From NCBI GenBank assembly GCA_026389635.1, contig JAPLHM010000141.1, positions 1 through 6,645 on the forward strand: a stretch of 6,645 nucleotides of DNA. Reading direction: 5' to 3'. This document shows, piece after piece, positions 5,647 to 6,645 of this stretch. The stretch is from Chloroflexota bacterium (GTDB taxonomy: Bacteria > Chloroflexota > Dehalococcoidia > GIF9 > UBA5629). The position numbers and the translations under genes were made by a program. Within the stretch, counting starts at the first letter, position 1, and the number at the start of each line of letters is the position of its first letter. The notes below the pieces were generated by a model, which did no database searches, was not told the origin of the DNA, and saw only the letters and a list, made by a program, of their open reading frames with translations.

Positions 5647-6645
5647 ATGGCTGAGAACTTGCTGTCCATCGACGTGGGGACGCAGAGCGTCCGTGTATTG
5701 CTGTTCGACCCCAGGGGGAAACTGATCGCCAAGCACAGGGTGCCTTACGAGCCTTACTACTCGGATGCGCCCGGGTTGGCCGAGCAGAGGCCGCAGCTTT
5801 TCTGGGAGTCCATATGCCGGGCCTGCCAGGGCCTGTGGCAGAACCCGGAGGTAAAAAAAGACAGTATAGTGGCCGTGGCGCTTACCACGCAGCGCGCCAC
5901 CATGATAAACGTTGATGAGAAGGGTGAGCCTCTCAGGCCCGCCATCATCTGGCTGGACCAGCGCCGTACCGAGGGTCAGCCGCCGCTGAGTGGGGTCTGG
6001 GGTGCGCTGTTCGCCGTGGCCGGGGCCAGCGAGACCGTAGCCTACCTGCAGGCAGAGGCGGAGGCCAACTGGATCCGCAAGCACCAGCCCGAAATCTGGA
6101 AGAAGACCCATAAGTACCTGATTATCTCCGGTTACCTTACCCACCTGCTGACGGGAAGGTTCGTCGACTCGGTGGGCTGCCAGGTGGGCTATATACCATT
6201 CGATTATAAAAGCCAGAACTGGGAGGCCAGGAAGGGCTGGAAATGGCAGGCCATTCCAATGGACCCTAAAGTCCTTCCCGACCTTATAGCGCAGGGGAAG
6301 GTGCTGGGCGAGATATCGGCGAAGGCGTCCGAAGCTACAGGCATACCGGCCCGCCTGCCACTGATCGCGGCAGCCGCCGACAAGGCCTGCGAGGTATTGG
6401 GCTCAGGCGCGCTGGAGCCTAACGTAGCCTGCCTCAGCTACGGCACCACCGCCACCATCAATACCACGCACGCCAAATACATCGAGGTCATACCCCTCAT
6501 ACCCCCCTACCCGGCGGCTGTGCCCATGCTCTACAACTTCGAGATACAGATTTTCCGCGGCTACTGGATGGTGAGCTGGTTCAAGCAGGAGTTCGGCCTG
6601 CGCGAGCAGCGCATATCGGATGAGAAAGGCGTGGAGCCGGAGGTG
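5647..6645 (+). CDS. FGGY-family carbohydrate kinase, substrate unknown (truncated at right edge)
   Basis: 333 residues are present, open to the last base; family members are about 490-520 aa, so roughly the last third is missing. The N-terminal phosphate-binding motif IDVGTQSVRVLLFD (8-21) resembles DQGTTSSRAVVFD of glycerol kinase. TTQRATM (80-86) precedes PAIIWLDQRR (98-107), the usual FGGY substrate-side region. AAADKACEVLGSGALEPN (242-259) carries the catalytic-base Asp, D245. SYGTTATINTT (264-274) begins the second ATP-binding lobe. Compared with E. coli GlpK, the substrate Arg (R83) and Asp (D245) are kept but Glu84 is Ala. The enzyme should phosphorylate a polyol or sugar with ATP in the cytoplasm. 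Its operon position suggests it feeds glycerol-3-phosphate or a related phosphate to GlpD, but the missing Glu makes canonical glycerol kinase doubtful. ATA encodes 11 of 24 Ile, unlike the leftward operon. Confidence 0.87.
   Translation, partial: MAENLLSIDVGTQSVRVLLFDPRGKLIAKHRVPYEPYYSDAPGLAEQRPQLFWESICRACQGLWQNPEVKKDSIVAVALTTQRATMINVDEKGEPLRPAIIWLDQRRTEGQPPLSGVWGALFAVAGASETVAYLQAEAEANWIRKHQPEIWKKTHKYLIISGYLTHLLTGRFVDSVGCQVGYIPFDYKSQNWEARKGWKWQAIPMDPKVLPDLIAQGKVLGEISAKASEATGIPARLPLIAAAADKACEVLGSGALEPNVACLSYGTTATINTTHAKYIEVIPLIPPYPAAVPMLYNFEIQIFRGYWMVSWFKQEFGLREQRISDEKGVEPEV

Noticed and set aside
1..6645. CRISPR arrays, tRNA/rRNA genes, insertion sequences, attachment sites
   Set aside because: No regularly spaced repeats, tRNA-like cloverleaf, transposase or terminal inverted repeats were found on reading the window.

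Overview
The window holds five protein genes in two divergent groups, separated by a 387-bp spacer that is AT-rich in its middle. Bacterial-style signals (a near-consensus sigma-70 promoter and strong Shine-Dalgarno sites) and gene content suggest an anaerobic or fermentative bacterium, probably from a metagenome. The GC-rich right half, with frequent ATA isoleucine and AGG arginine codons, would suit a Chloroflexota/Dehalococcoidia-like or similar lineage. The sequence alone does not prove that assignment.

Left half, minus strand (1858 down to 1): a GadC/TyrP-like amino acid/amine antiporter (428..1858) is followed 22 bp later by the N-terminal 135 residues of a PLP-dependent decarboxylase resembling bacterial tyrosine decarboxylase (1..405, running off the left edge). 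One promoter at 1941..1969 probably drives both. Together they would form a decarboxylation cycle: amino acid in, decarboxylation consuming a proton, amine out. That gives acid resistance and/or proton-motive force. The antiporter lacks the C-terminal plug of E. coli GadC and differs at two of its substrate-site positions, so glutamate is unlikely to be the substrate.

Middle (1859..2245): promoters, a 17-bp imperfect palindrome, a 10-bp AT palindrome, and a GC-rich 10-bp direct repeat that folds as a hairpin in the leader of the rightward operon. Composition and codon use change across this spacer, so it may be the edge of a transferred segment or, less happily, an assembly junction.

Right half, plus strand (2246..6645): glpD-type glycerol-3-phosphate dehydrogenase, then an FAD enzyme closely resembling alkyl-dihydroxyacetonephosphate synthase (AGPS), then an FGGY-family carbohydrate kinase cut by the right edge. 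Each has its own strong ribosome site, and gaps are 62 and 18 bp. GlpD makes DHAP, and the AGPS reaction acts on acyl-DHAP. The cluster could therefore link glycerol (or another polyol) phosphorylation to DHAP and ether-lipid precursor synthesis. The kinase lacks the glutamate that glycerol kinase uses to hold glycerol, so its substrate is open, and the AGPS assignment could instead cover a related FAD oxidase.
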